Positions 12,900 to 24,736 are shown, numbered from the stretch's first letter. The stretch is 64,000 nt of DNA from Casuarius casuarius (GCA_003342895.1 PTFA01000160.1:196782-260781), one strand, 5' to 3'. The notes: generated by a model not told the origin, from the sequence alone. Numbers and translations: made by a program.

Positions 12900-13400
12900 G
12901 GGCAGTTTTTAACAGGGCTGTCTGTCTTCTGGTTTCTCGCCTGGCAGCTCCTCTCCCCTGGTCAGGAAGGCTAACCCTTGCTCCTCCTCCTCCTCCTCCA
13001 CATTATCTGGACCAGCGGGGCGGGCAGGTTTGCCCTTATTGCCACCCTGGACACCCAAGGGCAGGACGGCCTGGGGCAGCCCCAGCCCAGGGATGCTGCT
13101 GGCAGCCTGGTGCACGCGCGTCCCGAGAACCTCAGCATCTCCCCCTGCAACCCGACGCCTCGCTCCCCAGCCCCACCGGGTCCTGGTTTTTCTGCAATAC
13201 CCTCCTCCTCGCCCCGTGTCTTGCACAGCTCTCGCCCCTTTCCCCCTCGCAGCACCATCCTCCCGAAAGCCCCCGAAAGCGGGCGAGGACCGCGGGGAGC
13301 CCACCCCGCTCGGAGACGCTTCGGCGAGGCAGCCCGCGCTCGAGCAGACGCGCGGCGGCATGAGAAACGGCCCTCTGGAAATCCCGAATAGCTGCACTTC
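12900..13400. promoter_or_regulatory. GC-rich CpG block
   Basis: The segment is GC-rich with many CpG dinucleotides, a short (TCC)n run near 12.98-13.00 kb, and overlapping long frames on both strands that are a by-product of high GC. No start site, TATA box or splice donor stands out. It may be a small regulatory CpG island or just GC-rich intergenic DNA. Confidence 0.35.
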
Positions 13401-15249
13401 AAAGTGCGGTAGTTCAGCCAAACATGCTATGTAAAAAACAGCAGGTTGCTAAAAAAAGACTCAGAAAGAGGAAATTTTGTTTCACATGCTGTGCGCTCTT
13501 GCTTCTCTTCAGCTGATGTGTTACAGGCACTTTTTTTTTGTTGCTGGCTGTGCTAAGCATGAGCCTCTGCTTGTATCAAGCTTCCTCTCCTTGCTGTGCC
13601 CCTTTCCCCCCTCTTTATTTTGCCAAGGACACCCGCTACCTAGCCAGGCACTTTATGACGACTTCTCTTCTGTACCTAATAAATGGGAGCCCTAGATAAG
13701 GTTTCTAGCCCCGTTTCTCGCCAGCATTGGTTTAGAGCTGGGCGCATCCCATGGCAGGTANCTCCCGCAGCTCACGGGCAGCCTCTGCTTCCCGGACGGA
13801 CAAATGCAGGATTTGGGGGTACGGGAGCAGTTTATGTATAAAAGCAGCATCTGTGAGCTTTTTAACTCTGCCATTTACAGGACAAGTGCTCTCCCCAGCG
13901 CGGCATCGGCCCTTCATGCCCAGGTTGGAGTGGGTGAAGGTCTGGCCCTGGGGCAGCAAGGAGGCTGCTCTCCGTGCTGCAAAACCGGCAAAGGTGGACA
14001 GAGCCCGGACTGCGTGTTGCAGCCAGCGCCGACGCTCGCTGTGGACTTACGTTTCGGTGGGAGGCGTGGGGTCCTGCTGGCTGGAAAACCTCCCGTCTCT
14101 TTTTCCTGCTCCTCTTCTAGAGCCTAAAAAAAAAAGAAGAATAGGCAGTAATTTCAAAAAATAATCATCTCCTGCCAAAGCCGTGCAAAGGCATCGCCAC
14201 GTTGCGGTTGTCCTGCGTCCGGGCTCCTCTCCCAGCNGGGCACCTAGGGCTCTGCCGAGATGGGCGCTGGCCTGACGTCAGAGGAGGGCAGCAATGCTCC
14301 ATTTTTGTGGATTTCCTGCTTTCTGCATTGCTTGAAGTGTTGCAGCCCTATTGTAACAGAGATAGCTACTAGTAGTAGTAATAATAATAATTAACAGGTA
14401 TCTAATAGAAATGATAGTTAGAAATAGAAACTNATAATTACATAGGACTATTAGTTTTTTAAAAAATGTCAGTGAAAGATTAATTCTCTTTTTAAGCTGT
14501 TTTCTGGTAGATGGTGATTTTGTGCCTTGTTCCACNGAGGCAATTTTATCTCTCGCCACGCTGGCCGTAGGGAACTCTCTCTTCACTACTCCTTCGGCAG
14601 CACCTGCCCGCCGAAGCCACGTGGGGTTTNGGCAGGTATCCTCAGCGCCTTACGCGTTTCGCGGTGTTTAAGACCTCGCTCTGCTTGGCCTGAAGCAGCG
14701 CGGTGGGCTTCACGGAAGCGCGAGCCCTTGGGAGCCTTCGCCAAGCAGNGGGCATCGGAGGAGCCATTCCGCTCGGATTCGGTTGCAGGGTCCCACGTAC
14801 TTTCTGTGGTTACCTGAAATACTGAAGTGATCAATGCTCCTTCCCAGGAAGAGCAGCGAAACGGCCACGGTCTGACGCGGCGGTGCCGTGGGGCCCCGGC
14901 GCAGCTGTGTGCAGAGGTTTCTTTCTGCTCCTGCCCTCGTCACTTTGGCAGTGCTGGTTGTTTCGGCGCCTGGGTGTTTCCCCGCGTTACGCCTGCCCGT
15001 TGCCCGGCTCCTGCTCCCTGAGCTTCCAGCCCATGTCCACGCTGGTGCGATGGGTGGGAGGAAGAAATGAGTTTTGGCATCACGTCAATCTAGCAAGGTG
15101 CCGAAGCATGTTCTCACCACCTCTCCGGTGGGTTTTGCGTGCTTTTCTCCTGCAAGATGTGGCTGGCTCACGCGTCCTGGCTACCAGGTGAAACAAGCTG
15201 GTGTGTGAGCATCACTGAAGGCCTGGGAGAGAAATACGCATTGCCCAAG

Positions 15250-16060
15250 GATCTAAAGGTCCAACGACGTCCAGTCTCCCGGCAGTGCCTGGTGCTCCTG
15301 CCTCGCACGGATCCAGCGCTGCTGAGGAGGCTCGTGCTTACGGGGCATCGCTGCTCCTCGGGCTGAGCTGTGGCTCCTGCAGCAGCGATTCTCACGCCCT
15401 GCAAGGCCAAGCAGGGCTTGGGTCCTGCGTAACCGCCTTGGGTGGTCGAAAAGCTTTCCCTGCGTTTCTTCACCATGCAGCGCGTGCAGAGCAAACCCTT
15501 CAGAGGGCCAAACCGGGCTGCGGCGCTGCCGGGAAGGGGCCGTGCCCGGCACCAGCCCTGCGAGCTGCTGTGTCAGCAGTGGCAGCGGCCACGTCAAAAC
15601 GAGCGGTGCGAGCGCGGCTGCCGGGGCGCAGAGCCGAGCACCCGCTCCGTGGCAGCCCGGCTCCGCGCGGCCCCTCCGGGCTNCGGCTTCCCGGGAGCCC
15701 GGCGGCGCCTGCAGCGCGCGAGGCAGCAAGGGGGAAGCAGGGGCAACAAGGGGCATTTCGGCTGAGTAAATCCCAAGAATATGCAAGAGAGAAAACAAGC
15801 GCTGCCGATTAATGCCNTTTGAAACATGCTGCTTCTGCTCCTTAATTATTTGCCGGAGCCTCGGTCCTCCCCCGGCAAGGGAGGAAAAATGAAGTGCCGG
15901 AGCAGCAGCAGCCGGGTTTGCGCTCGCTCTGCTTGTGGCTGCGCGGGGCCACGTGCTTGGCGGCCCCGAGCCCGCGCTGCGGCAATCCCTGGAAAACCGG
16001 GAAGGAGAAGGGACCTTTCTTTTCCTGGCTTTGGCAATTGAGTGGAAAATAGCCGGTGAA
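15250..16060. promoter_or_regulatory. CpG-rich island without recognisable CDS
   Basis: There is a strong local rise in G+C and CpG, with frames of up to 296 codons on the minus strand and 175 on the plus strand. The predicted peptides are Arg/Ala/Pro/Gly-rich, as random GC-rich DNA gives, and match no family I know. It lies between GPR174 and P2RY10 copy A. Confidence 0.4.
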
Positions 16061-16399
16061 AAGGCAGCATGTTTGGCAGGGTATCGACTTCTGCAAGGAA
16101 CAGACCGTTTAGCAAAGCTCCTGACGCAGCTGTAACGAGGCATGTTGAAGCGATGAGTAACTCAGATATCTCCCCCCCCCGCTAAGATGTGCTGCATTTT
16201 TTTAGAAAAGTCCATATATTAACAAGTCCCTTTTATGAGGGACCTGTTAGCAAGCGACTGCTCTTCTTCACGGCAGCTGTGGGCTTTGCAAAGGTTAAGA
16301 ATAGCCTGAGTTGTTATTCTGCTTAAATATAGCTTCTTTCTTGATAGTCACATGACAGCAGCAGAAAATGAAGCTTCATAGCTGGATTTTAACTCCAAA

Positions 16400-17220
16400 C
16401 TCCCACAATTTGCCTTGCCGCGGTGCCCAGGTGACCCCACACCTCTGCGGACAGGGACCGTGCCGGCTCCCGGCCGACACGGCCCGCGCCGGAAGCGCCC
16501 TGCTTGGCCGGGACCTCGGTGGCTTCTCCCCTTGGAGCATCCTGGAAGTCGGTGGTTAGTTTTCCCTGCTGCTCTGCAAACAGCTCCCTCGTCTCCTCTT
16601 ATTTCCAATATGAGTCGGAAGAGGCAGGGAAAGCCATGGTGCAATACTCGGAAGAGCACAACTTGAACCTCTTAAAAGCTAAAGCAGGGATGACCGCGGC
16701 GAGAAAGCCCGCGTGGTCCTACCTGTGCGGTCTCGTCTCCCGGCTGCAGCTCTGCCGGCTCCCGCTCCGGGGCCGCCCTGGAAGACGCTGCTCCGCCGCG
16801 GCCGCTTCCCGCTGCCCTCTCAACGCGCAAAGCAAAAGCGCAACCGCCGGGCGCNGGGGCGGAGGGGCGGACGTCTGCGCGGCGCTGGCAGCCCGCGCAC
16901 TTCCCTCCGCCGCGGCCGGTGACGAGGCGCCGGTCCCGTGCGCCGCGGGGGAAGTGGGGCCACGGCTCTCGGCGGGCGGCTTTATTTTCTGCTCGTCGTG
17001 TCGGCGGGGACGAGCCGGGCCTGGGCGTTGGGGCAGAGGTGTGTTGAAGCACTCGGTTGCAGCGTGGTTTGCTAAATCCTGCCGCCGTGCAGAGATGCGC
17101 AGGTTCCTGCCTGCTCCGGTGGCCACCACCACCATGTCCTCTCCGGGGCTGCAGGTGCCCAGCAGCACCTGGACAACGCTGGCCAAAATCAGGGCCAGAT
17201 CTCACGGGAGAAAGGATGCT
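16400..17220. promoter_or_regulatory. CpG-rich island without recognisable CDS
   Basis: This is a dense CpG block separated from the previous one by a short AT-rich spacer that contains a poly-C run at about 16.17 kb. The frames on the two strands (280 and 212 codons) overlap and have low-complexity composition, so neither is supported as a gene. Immediately right (17.28-17.55 kb) the plus strand becomes strongly pyrimidine-rich. Confidence 0.4.
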
Positions 17221-19837
17221 TCTGGGCAAATACCTTCTTCCAAAGACCCCTTTCTGCTGGAGAGACTCAAAACCGAGAGCTGTTTTGTTAGACGTTGTTC
17301 CTCCCTCCATTCTGCAGGTTTCTCATCTGCTTCATTCCCTCCCTGAGATTGTTTCACTCTCTTTTTCAGCTCAGCATTGACTTTCTGTCACCCTGCCTCC
17401 TTTCCCTGGTTTCTCCCTTTCTTTCCTCTTCCCTTCCCAGTGTAATTCTCCCATTCTTCCCCTCTCCACTGGTTTGCCCGTCCCTTCCCGAGCTCGCCCG
17501 TCCCTGCGTCCTCATTTCCTTCCCCTCTCTTGGTGGTCGCGGGGGACCTTTCCGTGTCTTTTGCCCAGGCTCTTCCCGCTGGGCAGCGAGGGACCGCGTG
17601 ACACCGGCTTCCCGACGGCTCCTCGGGATCCTGCTCCCCTTTGCCCTTTGGGCTGGACGGGGGTTTCCCTCCACCCAACGTTGTCCCTTAGCGATGGGAA
17701 ACGCGTGTTTTGGCCCGTGAGCGCTGCTCTGCCCCACGCCGGACCTGGTCGTGGTGCCCGCGCGGCTCCTGCTCCGCCGGGATCGCCCCTCGTCGTGCGG
17801 GAAAGCCCTGATCCGATGGGGAGGCAGCACCGTTGTAGACCCCCCTTCAAATCTCCCCCCCCCAAAATCAGCCCCTGCAAGCAGGACAGGTCGGCAGCGG
17901 CCAGGACACCTTGACCATCACCAACACATCCCTGAGGTCGGCGGTTCGTTCCCCAGCGTCCGCAAGCGAAGGCTGTGAGGCCGTCGAGAGGCAACCCCAG
18001 CCCATGTTTTGGAGCGGTTTTCCTCTTCGGGCCTCCCTGGGCAGCCCGCTGCCGCGTCTGGCTTTCCGGCGGCCGGAGGAAACTCGCCTTGCCGATGACT
18101 CGATGTGGAACTTTCACACGTCGCTAACGGGGAAACGCAGCCACGTTTGCCCACCCGGTCTGTACTTGAGTGATTTTTTTTTTTTCCTGTTTGTGACAAA
18201 TATAGAAAGTGAAGATCTGAAATGACACGAGCAAAATAAGAGTGTGCACTAATTGCAGCTGAAGTCTTGTGTGCTTGGCNCTGGGTGGATCTATTTTAGG
18301 GTCGATGGGTAAAGCTGAGAGGAAAGGCTCCATTACACCCATCCAGGGTTGCACCTCCCTCACCGTTAGTCCAGCTTCGCTGCTGGCCTCTTCTNGCGCC
18401 CCGTTTGACCTGGAGCTGCAGCTTGTCCAGGGAGCAGCTGCCGGCCAGCCAGCTGCAAGGAGGATTTCTTTGCAATGTGATGTTAAAATAGCATCTCTGA
18501 TGTCCAGGCGAAACGTGGCCTAGAGGCTGGAATGGAAATAGTATCTATTTCTGCCAAGCCTGGATTTGCCAGGAACCCACGTGTCGGGTCAAGTCCCGCT
18601 GGTGCCAGATCTTGTTGGGAAACCACCAGGTGATACACAGGTACGTTAGGTGATAACATCTAGTTGTCACCTGTACCTTTTGGGCTGTGTCTGCTTCTGG
18701 CGCAACATAATCAATAGTCCTTTCACTTCTTCTACTAACTGGGCAATGGAGAAGTGGTTTTTGTTGTTTTTTTTATTTGGTTTTTGTTTTAATCCTGGAG
18801 AAGATCTGAAAATATTTAGGACAATACAGAAATTCCAATTTGAGTTCATGTGGATGTATTTTTGTAAGGTTTTAAANTAGCTAATGAGGAGGCTTGACCA
18901 GCAGCNCGCTGTGCACACGCATNTCCTTGGCTCTTGCATCTTCGTTANGGAGANGCAGCAAGCGCCAGCCCCTACCTGGGGTAAGCGGTGCNGGGGGGGA
19001 GATGGGGCAGCTGTTCCAGGACCGAAAGCTCCCTGCTAATAAATGAAGTTTGCCTGGGACAAAATGAGCCTTTTCGAGGTCAAAGTTGGGTAAGTGCAGG
19101 CCCAAACAGCTCAAGTCCTAAGCTAAGAGCGTATGAAATGCAAACTTCTTGTGGGGCAACAGAGGCTGGAGAAGCTCTGTCTGGCCAAGACCTGTCCTCC
19201 AGGGTGAAACCGGAGTGTGCGGGGGAGCACTGGGAATCCGAATTTCTGGTTTTGCAAGGATCTGTCACACCGGGATGGGTCTCAGCCCCTTCCTGCCTGT
19301 TTTTCCCCGGAGTCTGCAGGTGTAGAGTGCAGGTCTGACCATGGTCATCGCTGGGTTAGCAGTGAGACCGCTGCTGCCTCTGCGATGCCCCGGGCCGTGC
19401 GCGGGGCTGAGGTGGTGCCCGGTCTCCGCACGCAGGGATGTCCGTGGGCTCTGGTCTCCTCTTGCAGAGTCACNCCAAAATGTGGTCCCGCTCCGGCTGC
19501 CCCCAGGAGCGAGGATCTTGGGGGCATTACGTCGTTCTTCCCCAAATTTCCTTAGCTGGCNTGAAGCAAATGAGGGCCAGAGCCAACGATTTCTCCCTTC
19601 TGAACGAACACCCACGGCACCAAATCCTGCCCGTTGCGTTATCCCGTCTCTCACCCGACGCCTCGCGGGGAGACGAGCAGCCGCTTCCCTCGGGTGGGTG
19701 AGAAGCAGAGTATTTGTGCAAGGAAAAGCCAGGATTTTGGTTAATCTCGATCAGCAGAGGGCAGTGTAGGACACCAATTAACTGTCTGCCGGAGCACAAA
19801 CTTGTCGCTTTTCTACCCAATATTGGAAGATCTTGTG

Positions 19838-19838
<1 letters not shown>

Positions 19839-19932
<94 letters not shown>
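19839..19932. repeat. Compound microsatellite (TG)29(TA)18
   Basis: Uninterrupted TG units run from 19839 to 19896, followed directly by uninterrupted TA units from 19897 to 19932. The purity and length suggest a highly mutable locus. Such tracts can adopt Z-DNA (TG part) and cruciform or unwound (TA part) structures. Confidence 0.97.
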
Positions 19933-19934
<2 letters not shown>

Positions 19935-20679
19935 TAATTCTGTAACGATCAGCCTGGTGACTCTAGCTCAAGAACTATTTAAAAAAAAAAAAAAACACTC
20001 AACTCGGTAAACTCAAAATCAAGAAAACGCAAGGATTCTTGATTCAATTCGTAAAGGTTATTTTGAAAGAGTTTTTTTTCCTTTTTTTTTTAAATTTATG
20101 TAGCAATCTACTTAAATTATAGCATCATTACCCGCATTTATTCCTTTTCTTGCATGTCCGATCAGGGAAGCTGTATGTGGCCACATGTCCCATAGCCAAG
20201 ACGCAGAGGCGCTCAGAAGCACCTGCACCTTAGGAGTATTGGTTTACTGGTATAACAGTTCTGGCTATAGCAGGGTTTTGCATATACTCTTCTCATTGCA
20301 TTTATAGGGAACGGACCCCTTGAGCATGCCCTGAGGCTTCATCACCCAACGACGGCGGGTTTTGGTCCCAAGAACAAGTTTGGGGCTCCGGGAGGTGCAG
20401 CTGGAGGCGGCAGCCCGCGGCGGGGGCTCGGCCCTGTCTCCACGCTGCTGCGGTCACTTTTATTAGCCCATGCTCCTGCTCTTTAAGGTTTATGGCCTTT
20501 TTTTGTTTTGTTTTTAAGTCTCCTGATTGCTTAATGTGCCTTAATTAGTCTTGGGACTGCGGGAGCCAGAGCTTTCAGCACCGCGGTATCCTCACGCCCG
20601 GCTCCATTGCTCTGGGGATGGATTAATCTTGCTACTTTTGGAATAAAAGCGTCGGAGGTTTTGGCTTTATTGCTTAGAT

Positions 20680-21350
20680 GGAGCTCATCCCCCCCGGGGG
20701 CTGTTTCGTGAAGCATCCCGAGGCCTCGGCAGCAGAAGGTGGCTGCTTTAGCGGCACGGCCGTGCTTGCGGCCGGCTCGGCAGGGAGCTTTCCCGCGGCA
20801 GCCAGTGCATCCGGGCAGCCACTGCCTCCTGCCCTGCAGAGCNCCCTAAACACGGCCTTTTTCCTCCCCCCACCCCGAAATCACGTGCTGCAAAACCTGG
20901 CAATCCCCCGGCTCGAAGCCTCGCATCCTGGGGCCGGCCAGAAAACCCNCAAACCGCTGCATGAGGCAAAGTCGCGCTAAACGCGGCGCCGCGGCTGCGT
21001 GCCGGCCCTGCTTGCAGGGTTTGCTGCCCTCGGACGGGGCCGGGATGTGTCTTTTGCGGTGCAAGCTCTTTATCTGATATATTTTTCCTGAAATGTGCAA
21101 TGGATGCTCNATTTTGCACTTTCGCTTCCCCAGAAGCCGGCCCGTTTATAGGAAAGAGGAGCCGGCGCTCGGCGCGGCAGCGCGTTTCCCGCACGGCCCC
21201 GGGCTGCCGAAGCACCGGGGACGTCACCATATCCTGTTTTGCCGGGGCTGCCGCCGGGNGCAGCCCGCGCTCGGGGCCCCGCGGCTCCCGGAGCGAGGAG
21301 GGGAGGATCGAAAAACTTGTTTCCAGGAGCGGTGGCTCTTCAGAGCGTGC
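20680..21350. promoter_or_regulatory. CpG-rich island, possible GPR174 distal regulatory region
   Basis: The stretch has high G+C and many CpGs, with frames on both strands that look artefactual. On the minus strand it lies downstream of the splice-donor-like site at 21587, so it would be inside intron 1 if that donor serves GPR174. Function is inferred only from composition. Confidence 0.35.
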
Positions 21351-21581
21351 CAAAAATCACGAGACTCCGCATCTCGCTGGTGGGTCCATGGCGCACGTTT
21401 CGTTGAGAACTAAGTGTTTTTGCAGGGGCAAAGTAGCTGCGCTGCCTTTGGGCTGGAAGCGTGCGGTCACGGGGGGAAAGAAATGCAGAGCGATATTTTT
21501 AGCAAAGGAAAAACGCAGCTTTCCTTCCCTTCTTGCAGTGCCCTAGAAAGCATCGCGCGTGCTAGACATCGCTGATCATGC

Positions 21582-21592
21582 CTTACCTGTGC
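21582..21592 (-). promoter_or_regulatory. Strong 5' splice-site-like sequence, candidate noncoding exon end for GPR174
   Basis: On the minus strand the sequence reads CACAG followed by GTAAGG, with the GT at 21586-21585. This is close to the donor consensus. It lies about 12.8 kb upstream of the GPR174 acceptor. A TA-rich, TATA-like run lies 35-60 bp upstream and a CpG-rich block beyond that (22.26-22.85 kb). Isolated donor matches are common, so this is only a candidate. Confidence 0.25.
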
Positions 21593-22259
21593 TCCTCAGT
21601 CCTGCATCATCTCATTTTTTCACACATACACATATATATAAATAATACGTGAGTGCATGTGTGTNTGTATATATACAAAATAAATGCAAAATAAATCCCG
21701 NCAGCGGCAGCTTGTTGCCTAAACCCCTTGGGGGTTGGTTGACGCGCAACCCATCGCCGTCCTGAGCGATGCTCCGGGGCTAAACCCCGCTCCCNGGCGG
21801 GCNCGCGAGCGGCGCTGCATCTGCCTCNCNGGGTCGGCTCGGCTGGAATAGGTCTTTTTTTAGCCCTGAAAACTTTTTTTCCCCCCAAGCAAGCAAGGAA
21901 AACATGTCATTCTGGGTTTTTTTCTTTCCTTTTTGGAGGAGNTTTCTCTAGCCAGGGACAGACCGATGGGGACGGCAGCGGGTTTTGTGCCAGTCTCCCC
22001 GTACCGCAAGTGCCAACGCCGGCTGCCCGGCGGCCTGGACCTCCTCCGGCTCTCCAGGAGCAGCTTTGGCTAATGCCTGTTACCAGAAACGCAGCAGGGC
22101 TGGAAATGTGCATCCAATTACCAGCAAAGCTGTTTTCCATCGTATGGGAGGCTAATTTCCAAAAATCCTCTGCCTGCGTTTGCTCACGTGATTCTTTGAG
22201 TGCCTCACTAGCAGAAAGGCTAAACAGAGCAAAAAACGCACTGCGGAAAAGAGCGNATT

Positions 22260-22850
22260 CGGTGCAAATCTTTACTCGTGCTTTCCCGTGCTCGCAATTC
22301 CCGCCCAGCCGGCGCCTGGCTCCCGGGAGCGCCGTGCACCTCCNGCGGCCGCGTCTGGAGGACCGAGCTCGGCTTTCAGCCTGCTCCACGCCCCGGGCCG
22401 GGCTCACGGCACGAGGGCNGGTCCCCGGCGGACGATTTCCGCCTCCGCGGCGTCTGCGGGAGCGCCCCGAGGCGATGAGGTTATTTATAAGTCACANCGC
22501 TTAAAATAATCCCCGCAATGCCGAAATACGTGTTGGGATAATTTTATTTCCTCCCGAGCCTGAAGCCTTAAGGACGCGCTTGGATCGGCTCCGTAAACTT
22601 CTGGTAACCAGCGAGGGCTGGAAACGTTTTTGCTCCTTAAGGGAAAACCGAGAGGCTCATGTAACATCTTAATCTATGAGCAGAGGCTTTAGCAAAATGC
22701 CAGGTAACACAAGACTCGCAATAACGACACGGGACGGGAGCTCCCGCGCGGACGTGCCGCGGGAAGGACTCCCCGTTCCCTCTCCCGCTCGCCCCGGCGT
22801 GTCCCCTTGCAGGCCTCCTCCGAGCGCTCATCCCTCGCTCCGGCATCTCG
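22260..22850. promoter_or_regulatory. CpG-rich block downstream of P2RY10 copy A
   Basis: This GC- and CpG-dense segment lies about 0.7-1.3 kb beyond the copy A stop codon. A minus-strand AATAAA hexamer at 22548-22543 within it could end the copy A transcript with a 3' UTR of about 1 kb. No coding sequence is supported here. Confidence 0.35.
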
Positions 22851-23570
22851 TAGCGCCGGCAGCCTCAGGGGCTCCCGTGCTTGGATTCGGGTGGTTTTTC
22901 TCCAATAGAGTCAACTCAGCTTGTCCGAAACCTCCCTTTAATGCCGGCGTGGATACGGGTTAGCGCTGCCAGCTTGGAGTTTGCTGGTGACCTGACAGTC
23001 CTGCAGTGCAGCCTAGGTCGAGCCCTCGGTGGAAGGAGGTTCGTTTCACGTGGAGATAGTTAACTGTCCGGATCGAGAGCCTAACGAGAGCGCAGCACGG
23101 GCGGCTTTAATCGGACGCCGGCAGCTGCAGGCAGCGCCGCAATTCTGCCTGGCNGCACCTCCGCTGAGGGCCGAGCGGCCTGGCTGAAAGCCAGGGTTCA
23201 AAAGGGCTTTCAAGAATGACGAACAGATAGAAACACTTCTTTCTGGGTCAGAAATATTCCCCTTTCCCGCGGGACTCCACAGAAGTGATAGGAATTGTAG
23301 GGAATCAAACCTGGCTGCAGTTCAGCATGGGAAAAATACTGATTTTAGTGATGGCTGTTTCGAGTATTTTAACAATAACAGGACGGAGACCACTGTAGGT
23401 CAAACAGTCACTAATAGCCACAACACAACTGTGAAATGTATTTTCATCGAGTCTGGGTCAGACTCTTGCACCTGTTTCACACGAGGGTAATTCAACACCT
23501 ATTTGGAGACCTAATGCAACCGTCGTTCAAGCTCTGAGAAGCACCTACGCAGAGGGAAACGTCTTGCGTT

Positions 23571-24686
23571 TCAAGAGATGGACTCTAACAAAAGCTCATC
23601 TGGTGGCATCGGAGGAATTTCCATGCTGTTTATTCGGCCAAAGAACTTTGGAAGGGACCAAAATTTGAAACGCGGAAAACTTCGCTTTTTCATGCGAATG
23701 TCGTCGCTGGTCTCCCCGGGGGAGAGGCTGCTGCCTCTGCGTGCGAGCCGCAGCCTCAGGGCAGCGCAGCTGTGTCGCAGCAACTGGTCCTGAAACTCGG
23801 ACGTCATGAAGTAGTAGAGGACGGGATCCAGGCAGCAGTTCAGGCTGGCCAGGCAGAGGGAGACGGGGTGGAAGCGGAGCGTGCTCCCTTGGATGGCGCA
23901 GTCTTCGATGATGTTCTCTATCACCATCATGAACAGCGGGAAGTTGAGGTGGTACGGGGTGAAGCAGATGAAGAACACCGCGGCGCACATCAAGACCATT
24001 CGCCACGCTTTCTGCTTCTCGCTGCTGTTCTGCAGCTGCGTCTGGCGGTCCTGCAGGGACTGCCTCATCTTCCACGTGCAGCAGGCGATGATGCCCAAGG
24101 GGATCACAAACCCAAAGAGCTCCGCGACCGTCACCAAAGCGATGGAGGCTCCCGGCGTCATCTGCTTCACACCCAGGTCTGAAAAGCAGGTGTTGGTGCT
24201 GCCGGACAAGGCCGGGCTCCTCACGATGGGCAGCGGTAAGCAAGCCGCCCCGACGAAGAGCCACACCGCGGCGCTGATGGCCGCGTCGTACCGCCGCTTC
24301 CACTCCTTGGCCTTGAACGGGTGGAGGAGGAAGAGGTACCGCTGGATGCTGATGCAGGTGAGGAAGCAGATGCTCGCGTACATGTTGAGGTACTTCAGGT
24401 AGAAACACAGCGAGCAAAGGAAGCTCCCAAAGGGCCACGTGTGGTTTATATAGTAATACATCCGCAGCGGCAGGGAGAGGACGTGAGCCAGGTCGGCCAC
24501 GGCCAAGTTGATCATGAAAATCACAGCTTTGCTCTTCTTGCTGATGAAGCGACACAAAACCCACAAAGCAGCGCTGTTTGCCAGAAGCCCCGGTACGAAT
24601 ATGATGGTGTAGGTGATCGCGTACAGGGTGGACTGAAAGGACATCTGGGGATTGGTACAGTTCCCGGAGGACATGTTGCTCTCCAT
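23571..24686 (-). CDS. P2RY10: P2RY10 copy A, lysophospholipid (LysoPS) receptor with extended C-tail
   Basis: A 371-residue class A GPCR of the P2Y10 family encoded in one exon. Mammalian P2Y10 (LPS2) is a lymphoid lysophosphatidylserine receptor coupling to G12/13 (family knowledge). Visible features are N-glycosylation sites at N4 and N9, TM1 about 22-46, TM2 with D65 in LAVAD, TM3 ending in IQRY, loop-2 C167, TM6 CFTPYH about 241-246, and TM7 DPVLY 287-291. The mammalian protein is about 339 residues. This one continues 46 residues (326-371) past the usual family end, with a KKRSFPRFKF basic patch and a Pro/acidic terminus. TM1-TM4 is almost identical to copy B while the rest is diverged. 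The first ATG after the splice acceptor at 24738-24737 is used; a second in-frame ATG is four codons on. It and GPR174 share orientation, with 14.8 kb between them. Confidence 0.93.
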   Translation of the reverse strand: MESNMSSGNCTNPQMSFQSTLYAITYTIIFVPGLLANSAALWVLCRFISKKSKAVIFMINLAVADLAHVLSLPLRMYYYINHTWPFGSFLCSLCFYLKYLNMYASICFLTCISIQRYLFLLHPFKAKEWKRRYDAAISAAVWLFVGAACLPLPIVRSPALSGSTNTCFSDLGVKQMTPGASIALVTVAELFGFVIPLGIIACCTWKMRQSLQDRQTQLQNSSEKQKAWRMVLMCAAVFFICFTPYHLNFPLFMMVIENIIEDCAIQGSTLRFHPVSLCLASLNCCLDPVLYYFMTSEFQDQLLRHSCAALRLRLARRGSSLSPGETSDDIRMKKRSFPRFKFWSLPKFFGRINSMEIPPMPPDELLLESIS

Positions 24687-24736
24687 CTCGGCTGAATCTC
24701 CTGGCTCAAGAGATAACTAAGGTGAACGGAGGGTTT

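Noticed and set aside
15253..16143. Minus-strand open frame of 296 codons
   Set aside because: It lies in a CpG island, is Arg/Ala/Pro-rich with no domain, overlaps a long frame on the other strand and contains unresolved codons. High GC explains its length.
16504..17346. Plus-strand open frame of 280 codons
   Set aside because: Same reasons: GC-rich island, no family resemblance, competing 212-codon frame on the opposite strand.
23596..24564. Alternative minus-strand frame of 322 codons overlapping P2RY10 copy A
   Set aside because: Shadow of the receptor gene in another frame; low-complexity His/Arg/Leu peptide. A similar shadow occurs in copy B.
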